From Tolumonas auensis DSM 9187 (GTDB lineage: Bacteria; Pseudomonadota; Gammaproteobacteria; Enterobacterales; Aeromonadaceae), in assembly GCF_000023065.1 (NCBI RefSeq), contig NC_012691.1, positions 2,338,501 through 2,402,500 of the forward strand: DNA of 64,000 nt, written 5' to 3'. Position 1 is the stretch's first letter. Every line of letters begins with the position of its first letter. Below, one piece after another: positions 1 to 8,622 of this stretch. Made by a program: the position numbers and the translations under genes. A model generated the notes under the pieces. That model saw only the letters and a list, made by a program, of their open reading frames with translations, did not search any database and was not told where the DNA came from.

Positions 1-1225
1 CACTGTCTGTTTCACGACCCGGTGTTTTCAGATCAAACCATTTGATGGCGGTATAGAACACGGTGAAGTAAATCGCACCGAATACCGGACCAATCACCAG
101 CAGTAACGCCGGTTTTGTGGCCAGCCCCCAGTTGATGACGAAGTCGAACAACCCGGCTGAGAAACCAAAACCGTGCAGTACGCCCAGCGCATTGGTCACC
201 ACCAGCGAGACCCCGGTCAAGACTGCATGAGCAACATACAGCGCCGGTGCCAGGAACATGAACATGAATTCCAGTGGTTCGGTAACACCGGTCAGGAATG
301 CGGTCAGCGCAACAGAGAGCAGCAAACCACCCACCTGGGCACGACGATCTTTCGGTGCCGCCAGATACATGGCAAATGCCGCAGCAGGCAGACCAAACAT
401 CATGATTGGGAAGAAACCAGTCATGAAGACGCCCGCAGTATGATCGCCGGCAAAGAAACGGTTCAGGTCACCGCGCGCCGCCTGAGCAGCAATTTCTTTA
501 ATGATGCCACCATCAACACCCGGCACCGCGCCGCCAACAGTCAGGGTTTCAACAACATCCGGTGCCAGACAGACGTTCTGTATTACGGAACCCAGTTCAT
601 AGGTCACTTTGGTACATTCACCAAGGCCGAACCAGAAAATCGAGTTCATGACATGGTGTAAGCCGACCGGGATTAAGCCGCGGTTCAGCAAACCATAGGC
701 AAACTCACCAATCGCGCCGGAATTCGCCACTGCATGACCGAAGGTATCAATACCATGCTGAATGGCCGGCCATACAACCCCGCTGATACCGGCCAGTATC
801 AGACAGATCAGACCGGTCATGATCGGCACCAGTCGTTTACCGCCGAAAAACGCCAGATATGCCGGCAAACTGGTCGCGTGGAAACGGTTATAAACATGAC
901 CAGCAACAATACCCGCCACAATACCGCCAAAGAACGACATGTTGATCTCGGGATTGATGGTTTTCGCCGCTTCGGTCAGCACCAGATACCCTGCCGCACC
1001 GGCCAGGCCGGCAGCACCGGCATCATCTTTTGATAAACCAATGGCAATACCGATACCGAACAGTAACGGCAATTGTCCGAAGATGGCTCCCCCGGCCTGA
1101 GCCATAAAGGGTATGTTCAGCATATCTGCCTGCCCCAGTCGCAGCAGAATTGCCGCTACCGGCAGTATCGCAATCGGCAGCATGATGGCTTTGCCGAGTT
1201 TTTGCGTATAACCCAGTATATTCAT
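1..1225 (-). CDS. nagE: PTS N-acetylglucosamine transporter, IIC domain (partial, runs off the left edge)
   Basis: Membrane permease domain of the phosphotransferase system that takes up GlcNAc and delivers it as GlcNAc-6-phosphate. Reading the minus strand from ATG at 1225 gives 408 codons with no stop before the window edge, so the IIB and IIA parts expected after it are not seen. The N terminus (MNILGYTQKLGKAIMLPIAV), a GFFPIMMFGLPAA segment and the FLTGVTEPLEF motif are typical of NagE IIC, and the visible end (LKTPGRE) is where the IIC-IIB linker begins. Relative to E. coli NagE as I remember it there is an insertion of a few tens of residues before the NRFFAGDHTAG segment. GAGAGGA lies 5 bases before the start. 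It is divergent from nagB, so GlcNAc uptake and breakdown probably share control. Confidence 0.95.
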   Translation of the reverse strand, partial: MNILGYTQKLGKAIMLPIAILPVAAILLRLGQADMLNIPFMAQAGGAIFGQLPLLFGIGIAIGLSKDDAGAAGLAGAAGYLVLTEAAKTINPEINMSFFGGIVAGIVAGHVYNRFHATSLPAYLAFFGGKRLVPIMTGLICLILAGISGVVWPAIQHGIDTFGHAVANSGAIGEFAYGLLNRGLIPVGLHHVMNSIFWFGLGECTKVTYELGSVIQNVCLAPDVVETLTVGGAVPGVDGGIIKEIAAQAARGDLNRFFAGDHTAGVFMTGFFPIMMFGLPAAAFAMYLAAPKDRRAQVGGLLLSVALTAFLTGVTEPLEFMFMFLAPALYVAHAVLTGVSLVVTNALGVLHGFGFSAGLFDFVINWGLATKPALLLVIGPVFGAIYFTVFYTAIKWFDLKTPGRETDS

Positions 1226-1412
1226 GTGTTCCTCTCCATAAGTGCATTTGTGCAGCCCCACAATTATCTTAGTTTAAGATACAAACTAAGTTCTGTGATT
1301 CGCGCCACACAAAGCTCATTTTCGTAAAAATATCGCGCTTCGCAATTGCAATAATCGGGATGTTTATTCACAATTAAAAATAAGTAGTAAGACCTCATGG
1401 AGAAACACAAAA
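1226..1412. promoter_or_regulatory. nagE/nagB divergent control region with a 23-bp palindrome
   Basis: This 187-bp gap separates the divergent nagE and nagB starts. A perfect inverted repeat with 8-bp arms, CTTAGTTT and AAACTAAG around 7 bases, lies at 1268-1290. In E. coli this gap is controlled by NagC operators and CRP. The palindrome has the size and AT-rich arms of such an operator, but I did not match it to a NagC matrix. A second, imperfect dyad lies around 1330-1350. Confidence 0.5.
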
Positions 1413-2213
1413 ATGCGTATGCTGCCGTTAAAAGATAAAGCTCAGGTTGGTTTATGGTCTGCCCGTTATATTGCTGACCGCATCAATCAGTTCGCACCAA
1501 CTGCGGAACGTCCATTCGTGCTGGGTTTGCCAACCGGTGGCACCCCTCTGACGACCTATGAACAACTGATCAAACTGTACCAGCAGGGTGAAGTCAGCTT
1601 CGCCAATGTGGTCACGTTCAATATGGATGAATATGTTGGTTTAAGCGCGGACCATCCGCAGAGTTATCATCGTTTTATGTTTGATAACTTCTTTAATCAC
1701 ATCGATATTCCCAGAGAAAACATCAATATTCTGGATGGTACCGCCTCAGATCTGCTGGCAGAATGTGCGGCCTATGAAGCCAAGATCACCACTTTGGGTG
1801 GTATTAAGCTGTTTTTCGGCGGTGTTGGCAGCGATGGTCATATCGCTTTTAACGAACCGGCGTCTTCACTCCGCTCCCGTACCCGGATTAAAACCCTGAC
1901 ACAGGAAACGCTGATCGATAATGCTCGCTTCTTTAATAACGACATAAATCAGGTGCCAAAACTCGCCCTGACGGTTGGTGTGGGTACACTGATGGATGCG
2001 GAAGAGATCCTGATCCTCGCCACCGGACACAACAAGGCTCTGGCAGTACAAGCGGCCATAGAAGGCAGCGTGAACCATTTGTGGACAGTTTCTGCACTGC
2101 AACTGCATCCGCGTGGTCTGATTGTCTGCGATGAAGCCGCAACGATGGAATTGAAAGTAAAAACGCTGCGTTATTTCCAGCAGCTGGAAGCCCCGGAATT
2201 AGCAAAATATTAA
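1413..2213 (+). CDS. nagB: glucosamine-6-phosphate deaminase
   Basis: Cytoplasmic enzyme converting glucosamine-6-phosphate to fructose-6-phosphate and ammonia, the last step of GlcNAc use. The 266-aa length equals that of the E. coli enzyme. Visible family motifs are the phosphate-binding [10 protein letters not shown] near residue 40, FNMDEYVG near 70 with its catalytic Asp, and [17 protein letters not shown] near 140. GGAG lies upstream of the ATG. nagA follows after 10 bp and nagC overlaps nagA, so the three form one operon; the product feeds glycolysis directly. Induction by GlcNAc-6-phosphate through NagC is expected from E. coli. Confidence 0.97.
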   Translation: MRMLPLKDKAQVGLWSARYIADRINQFAPTAERPFVLGLPTGGTPLTTYEQLIKLYQQGEVSFANVVTFNMDEYVGLSADHPQSYHRFMFDNFFNHIDIPRENINILDGTASDLLAECAAYEAKITTLGGIKLFFGGVGSDGHIAFNEPASSLRSRTRIKTLTQETLIDNARFFNNDINQVPKLALTVGVGTLMDAEEILILATGHNKALAVQAAIEGSVNHLWTVSALQLHPRGLIVCDEAATMELKVKTLRYFQQLEAPELAKY

Positions 2214-2223
2214 GGAGAAAAAC

Positions 2224-3375
2224 ATGTACGCGCTTTGTAACAGTGTACTCCTGACTGGTTATCAACGGCTGACGGATACAGCCGTTGTGGTTGCCGAGGG
2301 AAAAGTGGTCGCGCTGTTACCACAGGCAGTGCTTCCGGCTGATCTGCCGCAACAAGATATGCAGGGTCACCTGCTCTGCCCCGGTTTTATCGATCTGCAA
2401 CTGAATGGCTGTGGCGGGGTGATGTTTAATGACACGCCGGATGTGGCCACGCTGGCACACATGCAGCGTACCAATCTGCGCTCCGGCACCACCAGCTTTC
2501 TGCCTACTTTGATCAGTGACAGCGATGAAGTCATTCAGCAAGCTATCACCGCCACCAGACAGTTTATGCAGCAACACCAGCATCAGGTGCTGGGCATGCA
2601 TCTGGAAGGGCCGTATACCAACCCGAAACGCCGCGGGATTCATCCGGAAGAACAGCTGCGTCAGCCTTCCGACGAGATGATTGCTTATCTGTGTCAGCAG
2701 GCACCTTGGCTGAAAAAACTCACGTTGGCGCCGGAGCTTAATCAGCCGCGGCATATCCGTCAGCTGGCTGATGCCGGCGTGACGGTCAGCATAGGTCATT
2801 CCGCTGCAACCTATGAACAGGCGATGGCGGGATTTGATGCTGGCATACGCTTTGCTACCCATTTATATAATGCCATGACAGCCACTGAAAATGGCCGGAC
2901 ACCGGGCATTGTTGGTGCAATTTATGACCGTGATAATATTTATACCGGTGTGGTCGCGGATGGCTTCCATGTGCACTGGGCCAACGTCCGGCTGGCGAAA
3001 AAAGTCATGGGCGAACGTTTGTGTCTGGTGACAGACGCTACAGCGGCAGCCATGCCACCGGAAGGCTTCGAAAAGTTTGATTTTTGTGGCGCAGAAGTCT
3101 TTTTACGCAACGGTCGCTGTGAAGATAGTAACGGAACACTTGGTGGTTCGGCCCTGACCATGGTAGAAGGTGTGCAGTTATTAGTGGAACAGGCGGGTTT
3201 GCCACTGGATGAAGCGGTGCGCATGGCAACACTTTATCCTGCCCGGGCTATCGGCGAGGCAGATAAACTAGGTGCGATTCAGCCGGGATACGTCGCCAAC
3301 CTGACGTTGTTCACTAAAGAATTCAAGATCATGAACACCATGGTAAACGGACACTGGACAAAGGATGTCGAATGA
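2224..3375 (+). CDS. nagA: N-acetylglucosamine-6-phosphate deacetylase
   Basis: Removes acetate from GlcNAc-6-phosphate to give NagB's substrate. This 383-aa amidohydrolase shows CPGFIDLQLNGCGG near residue 57, the metal-site segments HLEGPY near 130 and SIGHSAATYEQA near 195, then THLYNAMT and LVTDATAAA with the catalytic Asp. As in the E. coli type, the first metal-site motif has QLNG where related amidohydrolases have HxH. AAGGAG lies 6 bases before the ATG. Its stop overlaps the nagC start by 4 bp (ATGA), which suggests translational coupling. GlcNAc-6-phosphate is also the known NagC inducer, so NagA activity also lowers the inducer level. Confidence 0.97.
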   Translation: MYALCNSVLLTGYQRLTDTAVVVAEGKVVALLPQAVLPADLPQQDMQGHLLCPGFIDLQLNGCGGVMFNDTPDVATLAHMQRTNLRSGTTSFLPTLISDSDEVIQQAITATRQFMQQHQHQVLGMHLEGPYTNPKRRGIHPEEQLRQPSDEMIAYLCQQAPWLKKLTLAPELNQPRHIRQLADAGVTVSIGHSAATYEQAMAGFDAGIRFATHLYNAMTATENGRTPGIVGAIYDRDNIYTGVVADGFHVHWANVRLAKKVMGERLCLVTDATAAAMPPEGFEKFDFCGAEVFLRNGRCEDSNGTLGGSALTMVEGVQLLVEQAGLPLDEAVRMATLYPARAIGEADKLGAIQPGYVANLTLFTKEFKIMNTMVNGHWTKDVE

Positions 3376-4586
3376 GTTCACACGGAGAACGGGTTGCCAA
3401 TCATGAACTGCTAAAGCAGGTCAATGCAGCATTAGTGTATCGCTTAATTGATACACAAGGCCCGATCTCGCGTGTGGATATTGCTCAGATCAGTGCGCTG
3501 GCTCCGGCCAGCGTCACTAATATCACCCGCCAGTTGCTGGAACACGGACTGATCAAGGAAGTCGCACAGCAAGCTTCAACCGGTGGCCGCCCTGCTATTT
3601 CCCTGACCACCGAGCAGGCCGCTTTTCTGTTTATCTCCTGCCGTCTGGGCCGGGAAGAACTGCACTGCAGCGTTATGGATCTGTCCGGTGCGATTCATCA
3701 GCATACCGTCAGTACCCTGTTACAGCATGATGCGGAAGGAATTGTGGCCGCACTGCAGCAAGCCATTCAGCAACAGTTGCAGATAGCCCGAAACAAACAA
3801 AAATTTATTGCGGTAGCCATTACCATGGCCGGATTGGTTGATCCGCAGACCGGTACTGTACTTTATTCGCCGAATCATCAGATCGCCAATCTGGAACTGG
3901 CGCAACGGCTGCAATCCATAACCGATCTGCCGATCTATATTGGTAACGATACCCGGGCGCTGGCGCTGGCAGAATACTATCTGGGTGCAGCCCAAGGCTG
4001 TCAGGATTTCATTCTGGTCAGTATTCATCATGGTGCAGGTGCCGGCATTATCAGCAACGGACAGCTGTTACTCGGCAGGAACCGTAACGTAGGTGAAATC
4101 GGCCACATCCAGATTGATCCGTTCGGCGAACACTGCCACTGCGGCAATTTTGGTTGCCTGGAAACGATGGTTTCCAATAAGGCGATCATTGCCCAGACCA
4201 GAGCCATGCTGGCTAAAGGCCATACCAGTTCGCTGCAAAACGAAAATCTGACTATTGAACAAATTTGTCAGGCTGCAATCCGGCATGATCCGGTCGCCGT
4301 ACAAATAATACGTCAGGCCGGGGAAAATCTGGGTCGTGTACTGGCAATACTGGTCAATCTGTTTAATCCGGAAAAGATCCTGCTGGCCGGCGAAATCGTA
4401 CAAAGTGCTACGGTGTTGTTTCCTGCATTACTGCAGCAAATTCAACGCCAGTCGCTGCCCAATTTTCATCATGAGCTACATTTAGACCAAGCTCATTTTC
4501 AGGGGCAAGGCACGATGGGTGGCTATGCATTAGTGAAGCGGGCTCTGCACGAAAGCGACCTGTTACAGCGGATCATGCAACCCTGA
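3372..4586 (+). CDS. nagC: NagC-type ROK-family transcriptional repressor
   Basis: Expected to repress the nag genes in the absence of GlcNAc-6-phosphate. The protein is 404 aa. Residues about 15-65 form a winged helix-turn-helix (SRVDIAQISALAPASVTNITRQ) and the rest is a ROK sugar-kinase-like fold. The zinc-binding ROK signature is present near residue 250: CHCGNFGCLE following EIGHIQIDPFGEH. Its ATG overlaps the nagA stop. Placement at the end of nagBA matches E. coli nagBAC; no nagD follows. NagC is preferred over Mlc because of position, although the two paralogues are hard to separate by sequence alone. Confidence 0.93.
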   Translation: MSSHGERVANHELLKQVNAALVYRLIDTQGPISRVDIAQISALAPASVTNITRQLLEHGLIKEVAQQASTGGRPAISLTTEQAAFLFISCRLGREELHCSVMDLSGAIHQHTVSTLLQHDAEGIVAALQQAIQQQLQIARNKQKFIAVAITMAGLVDPQTGTVLYSPNHQIANLELAQRLQSITDLPIYIGNDTRALALAEYYLGAAQGCQDFILVSIHHGAGAGIISNGQLLLGRNRNVGEIGHIQIDPFGEHCHCGNFGCLETMVSNKAIIAQTRAMLAKGHTSSLQNENLTIEQICQAAIRHDPVAVQIIRQAGENLGRVLAILVNLFNPEKILLAGEIVQSATVLFPALLQQIQRQSLPNFHHELHLDQAHFQGQGTMGGYALVKRALHESDLLQRIMQP

Positions 4587-4640
4587 ATGAATTACCTATA
4601 GCTATCAAACAGTACAAGAAAAATACACTTAGACGTAACA

Positions 4641-4716
4641 TTTATCATCGATAAAAATAATTTATCATAAAGAAAAAAAACTCGATTTTTAAGTATGCGC
4701 GATGCTGAACATACTT
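4641..4716. promoter_or_regulatory. AT-rich region before maoP with direct and inverted repeats
   Basis: The nagC-maoP gap holds two copies of TTTATCAT exactly 20 bp apart (4641-4648 and 4661-4668) and a 7-bp inverted repeat, AAGTATG and CATACTT, at 4691-4697 and 4710-4716. The maoP start is 34 bp downstream of the latter, so these probably lie in its promoter. No regulator can be named. Confidence 0.35.
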
Positions 4717-4750
4717 CCCCGCGATGGAATAACAGAGGTACTCATACACC

Positions 4751-5080
4751 ATGAGCTTTGAATCAGAAAAACGTTTTAACGATCTGCAGCACTTCCCACG
4801 TGGCATTCGCCGCAGCGGTAACTTTACTGTTGGTGAGAGTGATCTGCTGGAACGCCATGGACATGCCATGATGGAACTGTACCAAGGCAAAAGAGAGCCA
4901 AAAGATGATGTTGAAGCTGCTTTTGTTGAACGCGTAAAAGCTGGCGACGCCGCTGGTAACCCGTTCGCTAAAGTATGGCTGAAATATGTCAAGGTGATCG
5001 GCCCGCGCCGCGTACACCGTCTGTGCACTTCTAACGGAGACGAAGGCAGCTTCGAAACGGTAGAAGAGTCACTGGAGTAA
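4751..5080 (+). CDS. maoP: MaoP (DUF413) macrodomain Ori organization protein
   Basis: A 109-aa DUF413 protein, orthologous by eye to E. coli MaoP/YifE, which together with the maoS site shapes the Ori macrodomain of the chromosome. Recognisable family segments are MSFESEKRFNDLQHFPRGIR at the N terminus and GNPFAKVWLKYVKVIGPRRVH near residue 75. In E. coli maoP is divergent from hdfR. Here the two genes lie on the same strand and share a base in TAATG, so their translation is probably coupled. Whether a maoS-like site is present in the upstream gap could not be judged without a motif model. Confidence 0.9.
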   Translation: MSFESEKRFNDLQHFPRGIRRSGNFTVGESDLLERHGHAMMELYQGKREPKDDVEAAFVERVKAGDAAGNPFAKVWLKYVKVIGPRRVHRLCTSNGDEGSFETVEESLE

Positions 5081-5937
5081 TGGACACGGATCTGCTGCGC
5101 ACTTTTATTGAGGTCAGCAAAACCCGTCACTTCGGACGCGCCGCCGAGAATTTGTATCTCACACAATCGGCGGTGAGTTTTCGTATCCGCCAGCTGGAAC
5201 AGCAGCTGGGGGTCAGTCTTTTCGCCCGCCATCGCAATAATATCCAGCTCACTCTCTCGGGTGAACATCTCCTCCCCTATGCAGAAACGATACTGCAGAC
5301 CCTGGGCCGAGCCAAGCAGGCTTTGATCAGAGATGATGCTATGCAGCATCAGCTCGTTATCGGAGCACCGCAGGTCTGCTGGGAAATGGGATTACAGCAA
5401 TGGCTGGATGGCTGGTTCAGTGAACAGCAGAATCAGGCCATGCGGCTGGAAACAGGGAATCGTGAACAGCTTTGCCGGCAGCTACTGGAGCGCTCGCTCG
5501 ATCTGGCGGTAATAACCGAACCAAGCAAGATTGATGAAGTGAGCGTTCAGCAGGTTGGTGAATTTCAGCTGTGTCTGGTCAGCCGGACTTCTGGTCTGAA
5601 TACCAGCATGCTGACAGAACAGGCCGTGATCTGGCCCGACTGGAACACCAACATGGGTTCGGCAACAGTTCCTGCGGAATTATTGCAACGAATGCCTACA
5701 CTGCAGACCAGTTCGGCTCAGCAGGCATTACATCATCTGCTGAAACATGGCGGTGTCGCTTATCTGCCACAGCATCTCATCGCCAGTCACCTGAAAAATG
5801 GCGAACTGCATTTCGTGGAAGGCGTACAAGTGCTGCTCCGCCCGGTTTATCTCGCCTACCGAACCGGCAGCGAACAACAGCCACATATTGAATCACTGCT
5901 GAACCGTCCGCTGCGTCTGAGCACCCTGTCCGCTTAA
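5080..5937 (+). CDS. hdfR: HdfR-type LysR family transcriptional regulator
   Basis: DNA-binding regulator of 285 aa with an N-terminal LysR helix-turn-helix (residues 1-60) and a C-terminal effector domain. In the N terminus, segments such as SKTRHFGRAAENLYLTQSAV and SFRIRQLEQQLGVSLF RHRNN agree almost residue for residue with E. coli HdfR, known as a repressor of flhDC and an activator of gltBD. The C-terminal domain is much less conserved, so the ligand and targets may differ. The start ATG overlaps the maoP stop codon. It ends 4 bp inside the convergent scrR-like gene, so no terminator separates the two. Confidence 0.88.
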   Translation: MDTDLLRTFIEVSKTRHFGRAAENLYLTQSAVSFRIRQLEQQLGVSLFARHRNNIQLTLSGEHLLPYAETILQTLGRAKQALIRDDAMQHQLVIGAPQVCWEMGLQQWLDGWFSEQQNQAMRLETGNREQLCRQLLERSLDLAVITEPSKIDEVSVQQVGEFQLCLVSRTSGLNTSMLTEQAVIWPDWNTNMGSATVPAELLQRMPTLQTSSAQQALHHLLKHGGVAYLPQHLIASHLKNGELHFVEGVQVLLRPVYLAYRTGSEQQPHIESLLNRPLRLSTLSA

Positions 5938-6941
5938 AACTTACGCTTATTGACCTTGACGGAACTGTTACGCAATACCAGACGTGGTGACAGGGTTAGA
6001 TGATGCGTGTCCATCTCTTTACCTTCGATCAGCCGTATCATCTCCTGACAGCCTAAACGGCCGATTTCACGCATTGGCTGAGCAACGCTGCTGATATTCA
6101 TCACCTGCGCCAGCAGGGTATTATCAAAGCCAACGACCTGTATCTGCTCCGGGATCTGATAACCGCGCTGCAGCAACACATCCATCACCTGTTGTGCGGC
6201 CACATCGTTAAAAGCAAAAATCGCCGAGAATGGCAGTGACGGATGGTTATCCAGATATTCTTTAAAGCGATCCGCCAGTTCAACCGCGGTGAGTGCCGGC
6301 GTCTGAATAATATTATCCGGAGATAGCGGTACGCCTAACTCTGCCAGTTTGTCTCGGAAACCACCAAACTTCTGCTCTGTCTCATCAATGGCCCCAAGAT
6401 AGCCAATGTTCGTGTGTCCCATACTCACGAGGTGTTCTGCAATCTGGGCACCCCCTTCGATATGATCAACCGCAACGCTGGTCATGCCAGGCACCAGTTG
6501 TGTCAGAGCCACGATCGGAAATGGCTGATTACTGATCGTCATCAGATGCTCTGTACCACGGGAACAGGGAATAATAAACAAACCATCAATCTTGTATTGC
6601 CGGCAGGCATTCAGCAGCGACAGTTCCCGCTGGGCGTCTCCACGCGAATTAAACACCAGCAAGGCCCGGCCGAGGTATTGAGCCTCCTGTTCCACTATAT
6701 CCAGCAACTCGGAAAAATAGGGGTTTGCCAGCGTAGGCAGAATAATCGCAAACAACAACTGGCGATCCGCACCAGCCCGGCGGTTGCCGAGCGGCGGACT
6801 ATAGACATAACCCAATTCTTTAATCACGGCGCGCACATGCGCAGTGGTATCGGGTGAAACCTTATCGGAATTATTCAATACACGGGAAATCGTGGCAATT
6901 GACACCCCCGCTAATTGAGCAACATCTCTTATCGTAGCCAT
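5934..6941 (-). CDS. LacI family repressor, probably of the adjacent fructosidase gene
   Basis: A 335-aa LacI/GalR repressor: residues 1-25 (ATIRDVAQLAGVSIATISRV) are the helix-turn-helix, followed by the hinge helix and a periplasmic-binding-protein-like sugar domain (for example VVGFDNTLLAQVMNISSVAQ near residue 280). It starts 14 bp after the stop of the GH32 gene, so the two are co-transcribed and the repressor is expected to control its own operon, like ScrR or CscR in sucrose systems. The effector cannot be read from the sequence. A candidate operator upstream of the operon is listed separately. Confidence 0.85.
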   Translation of the reverse strand: MATIRDVAQLAGVSIATISRVLNNSDKVSPDTTAHVRAVIKELGYVYSPPLGNRRAGADRQLLFAIILPTLANPYFSELLDIVEQEAQYLGRALLVFNSRGDAQRELSLLNACRQYKIDGLFIIPCSRGTEHLMTISNQPFPIVALTQLVPGMTSVAVDHIEGGAQIAEHLVSMGHTNIGYLGAIDETEQKFGGFRDKLAELGVPLSPDNIIQTPALTAVELADRFKEYLDNHPSLPFSAIFAFNDVAAQQVMDVLLQRGYQIPEQIQVVGFDNTLLAQVMNISSVAQPMREIGRLGCQEMIRLIEGKEMDTHHLTLSPRLVLRNSSVKVNKRKF

Positions 6942-6955
6942 TTATGTTCCGTATC

Positions 6956-8416
6956 TTATTTGCCCGGGGTCAGCAAATGCCATTCGGCATCCGCCACAAC
7001 CGCCCCGGTTGTTAATTCAGCACGCAATGTGTGTTCCGGCCCTTGTTCCGGAAATGCCAGATTAGTGATGGAATAACGCCCTTCATCCACCAGCAATTCG
7101 ACCGAGCAGCGATCAAGTAACAACTCCAGCGTCAATTTACGGTTAACACCTAACCGGATCACATAATCATGCGGGAAACCCTGATCGTAAGCTTCATTAC
7201 CGTAAGCCCCCTGACGTAAACACTGCAGCACCAATTCATTATTCTGTGCTGTCAGAATCAACTGCGTGCCCTGCATGGGAGACAGCATCAGAGAACTGTT
7301 ATCTTCCAGCGATACCGCCAGTTTGATCTGTAAGGCTTCGGTCCATTCAATATCAAACAGTGATGCCGGCGCTGCGCATGACATACCGTATAACTGATGA
7401 TTATCCGCCAGAGTATTTTTCAGTTCACGGATAAAGGCGTGATGTATCCGCAAACCGTCATCGGTTGGTTTCAGGGTTAATTCATGCGGAATGCTCATCG
7501 CTGAACGCCAGCTCTGCGTCGGCAAATGGTTGGCGTAAGGCCAGCAGCTCATCCAGCCAAGCGCCAGACGACGCCCGTCAGCTTGCGGAATATCTGCCCA
7601 GGTTTGCGTGGCGTAAAAATCACGGCCATAGTCGAGCCACAGTACAGTTTCCGGCGTATTGTCGTTGCTGAAATGTTCCCCATCGAACCGGCCGACAAAA
7701 TACTGGGTGCCTGAGCCCGCAATGTAAGCCTCACGCTGAACCCCGACGATCAGGATCCAGCGACTTTCGCTCTGCCCTTCTACCTTGATTTCAAACAGAT
7801 CCGGACATTCCCACGCCCGCTCATCATGCGCGCCATGGCCTTCACCGAAAGAAGAGCTGAACTGCCAGTTTTTGGCGTCGGCAGAACGGTAAATGCCCAC
7901 TTTTTGCCCTAGCGTAACCACCATAATCCAGTGCTGCGAAGGTTCATGCCAGAACACTTTCGGATCGCGGAAGTCCTGCAGACCGGGATTAGGGATAACC
8001 GGATTGCCACTGTATTTTGTCCAGTGACGACCGTTATCCGCACTGTATGCCAGCCCCTGGCTCTGCGGAAAGTCCACATCATCCGGCAGCTTCTCGGCCG
8101 CAATGGTGTAATAGGCCAGCAAGCCATCTTTTCCGCCAAACAAACCGGACTTGTCACCCTTATCAACAGCAGCTGTACCGGAAAAACACATCCCCAGTTC
8201 ATCAGGCACAAGTGCAATCGGCAGATGCGTCCATGACAGCAGATCGGTACTTACCGCATGTCCCCAGTGCATCGGTCCCCAGACGCTGTCGCCGGGGTAA
8301 TACTGATAAAACAGATGATATTCACCATCTTTATAAACCAGGCCATTCGGGTCATTCAGCCAACCAAAAGCCGGCGCAAAGTGGAACAACGGACGGTAGT
8401 GTTTTTCGGCTAACAT
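6956..8416 (-). CDS. glycoside hydrolase family 32 beta-fructosidase (sucrose/fructan hydrolase)
   Basis: Hydrolyses terminal beta-fructofuranosyl bonds in sucrose, sucrose-6-phosphate or short fructans. At 486 aa it shows the GH32 nucleophile motif WLNDPNG near residue 18, FRDPK near 140 (transition-state Asp) and WECPDLFEI near 195 (acid/base Glu), then a C-terminal beta-sandwich. There is no signal peptide, so it acts in the cytoplasm. Motif spacing and the region RDFYATQTWAD look closer to levanase/exo-inulinase types than to E. coli CscA, so the substrate is uncertain. CGGAG precedes the ATG. No sugar transporter or fructokinase lies beside it, so uptake must be encoded elsewhere. Confidence 0.9.
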   Translation of the reverse strand: MLAEKHYRPLFHFAPAFGWLNDPNGLVYKDGEYHLFYQYYPGDSVWGPMHWGHAVSTDLLSWTHLPIALVPDELGMCFSGTAAVDKGDKSGLFGGKDGLLAYYTIAAEKLPDDVDFPQSQGLAYSADNGRHWTKYSGNPVIPNPGLQDFRDPKVFWHEPSQHWIMVVTLGQKVGIYRSADAKNWQFSSSFGEGHGAHDERAWECPDLFEIKVEGQSESRWILIVGVQREAYIAGSGTQYFVGRFDGEHFSNDNTPETVLWLDYGRDFYATQTWADIPQADGRRLALGWMSCWPYANHLPTQSWRSAMSIPHELTLKPTDDGLRIHHAFIRELKNTLADNHQLYGMSCAAPASLFDIEWTEALQIKLAVSLEDNSSLMLSPMQGTQLILTAQNNELVLQCLRQGAYGNEAYDQGFPHDYVIRLGVNRKLTLELLLDRCSVELLVDEGRYSITNLAFPEQGPEHTLRAELTTGAVVADAEWHLLTPGK

Positions 8417-8435
8417 AGCAGCTCCGGATAAAAGA

Positions 8436-8459
8436 TATGTAACAAAAATTAGTTACATA
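8436..8459. promoter_or_regulatory. 24-bp perfect palindrome upstream of the GH32-repressor operon
   Basis: Arms TATGTAAC (8436-8443) and GTTACATA (8452-8459) flank 8 AT-rich bases, 20 bp upstream of the fructosidase start. It is a natural candidate operator for the LacI-type repressor of the same operon, although it lacks the central CG common in that family. Confidence 0.5.
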
Positions 8460-8552
8460 AAGGTGAGTTTACTGATGACTATATTTTGGCGAAATATACG
8501 CCTATGACGTGGATAAAAGCAGAGAAATGATGAAAATAAGGTGTAAAGCATG

Positions 8553-8587
8553 CTGAAACTCACAAACAGCGTTACAGTGAGTTTCAG
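8553..8587. terminator. 11-bp-arm stem-loop after the yfcE-like gene
   Basis: Perfect arms CTGAAACTCAC and GTGAGTTTCAG with a 13-base loop, 36 bp past the stop of the minus-strand yfcE-like gene. No clear T-run follows in that direction, so it may be a processing or stability element rather than an intrinsic terminator. Confidence 0.45.
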
Positions 8588-8622
8588 AAAATAAAATTCA
8601 GCCAGCGGGGAGTATCTCCGTA

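Noticed and set aside
173-661. 162-codon plus-strand reading frame at the left edge
   Set aside because: It is antisense to nagE, whose minus-strand translation is unmistakable.
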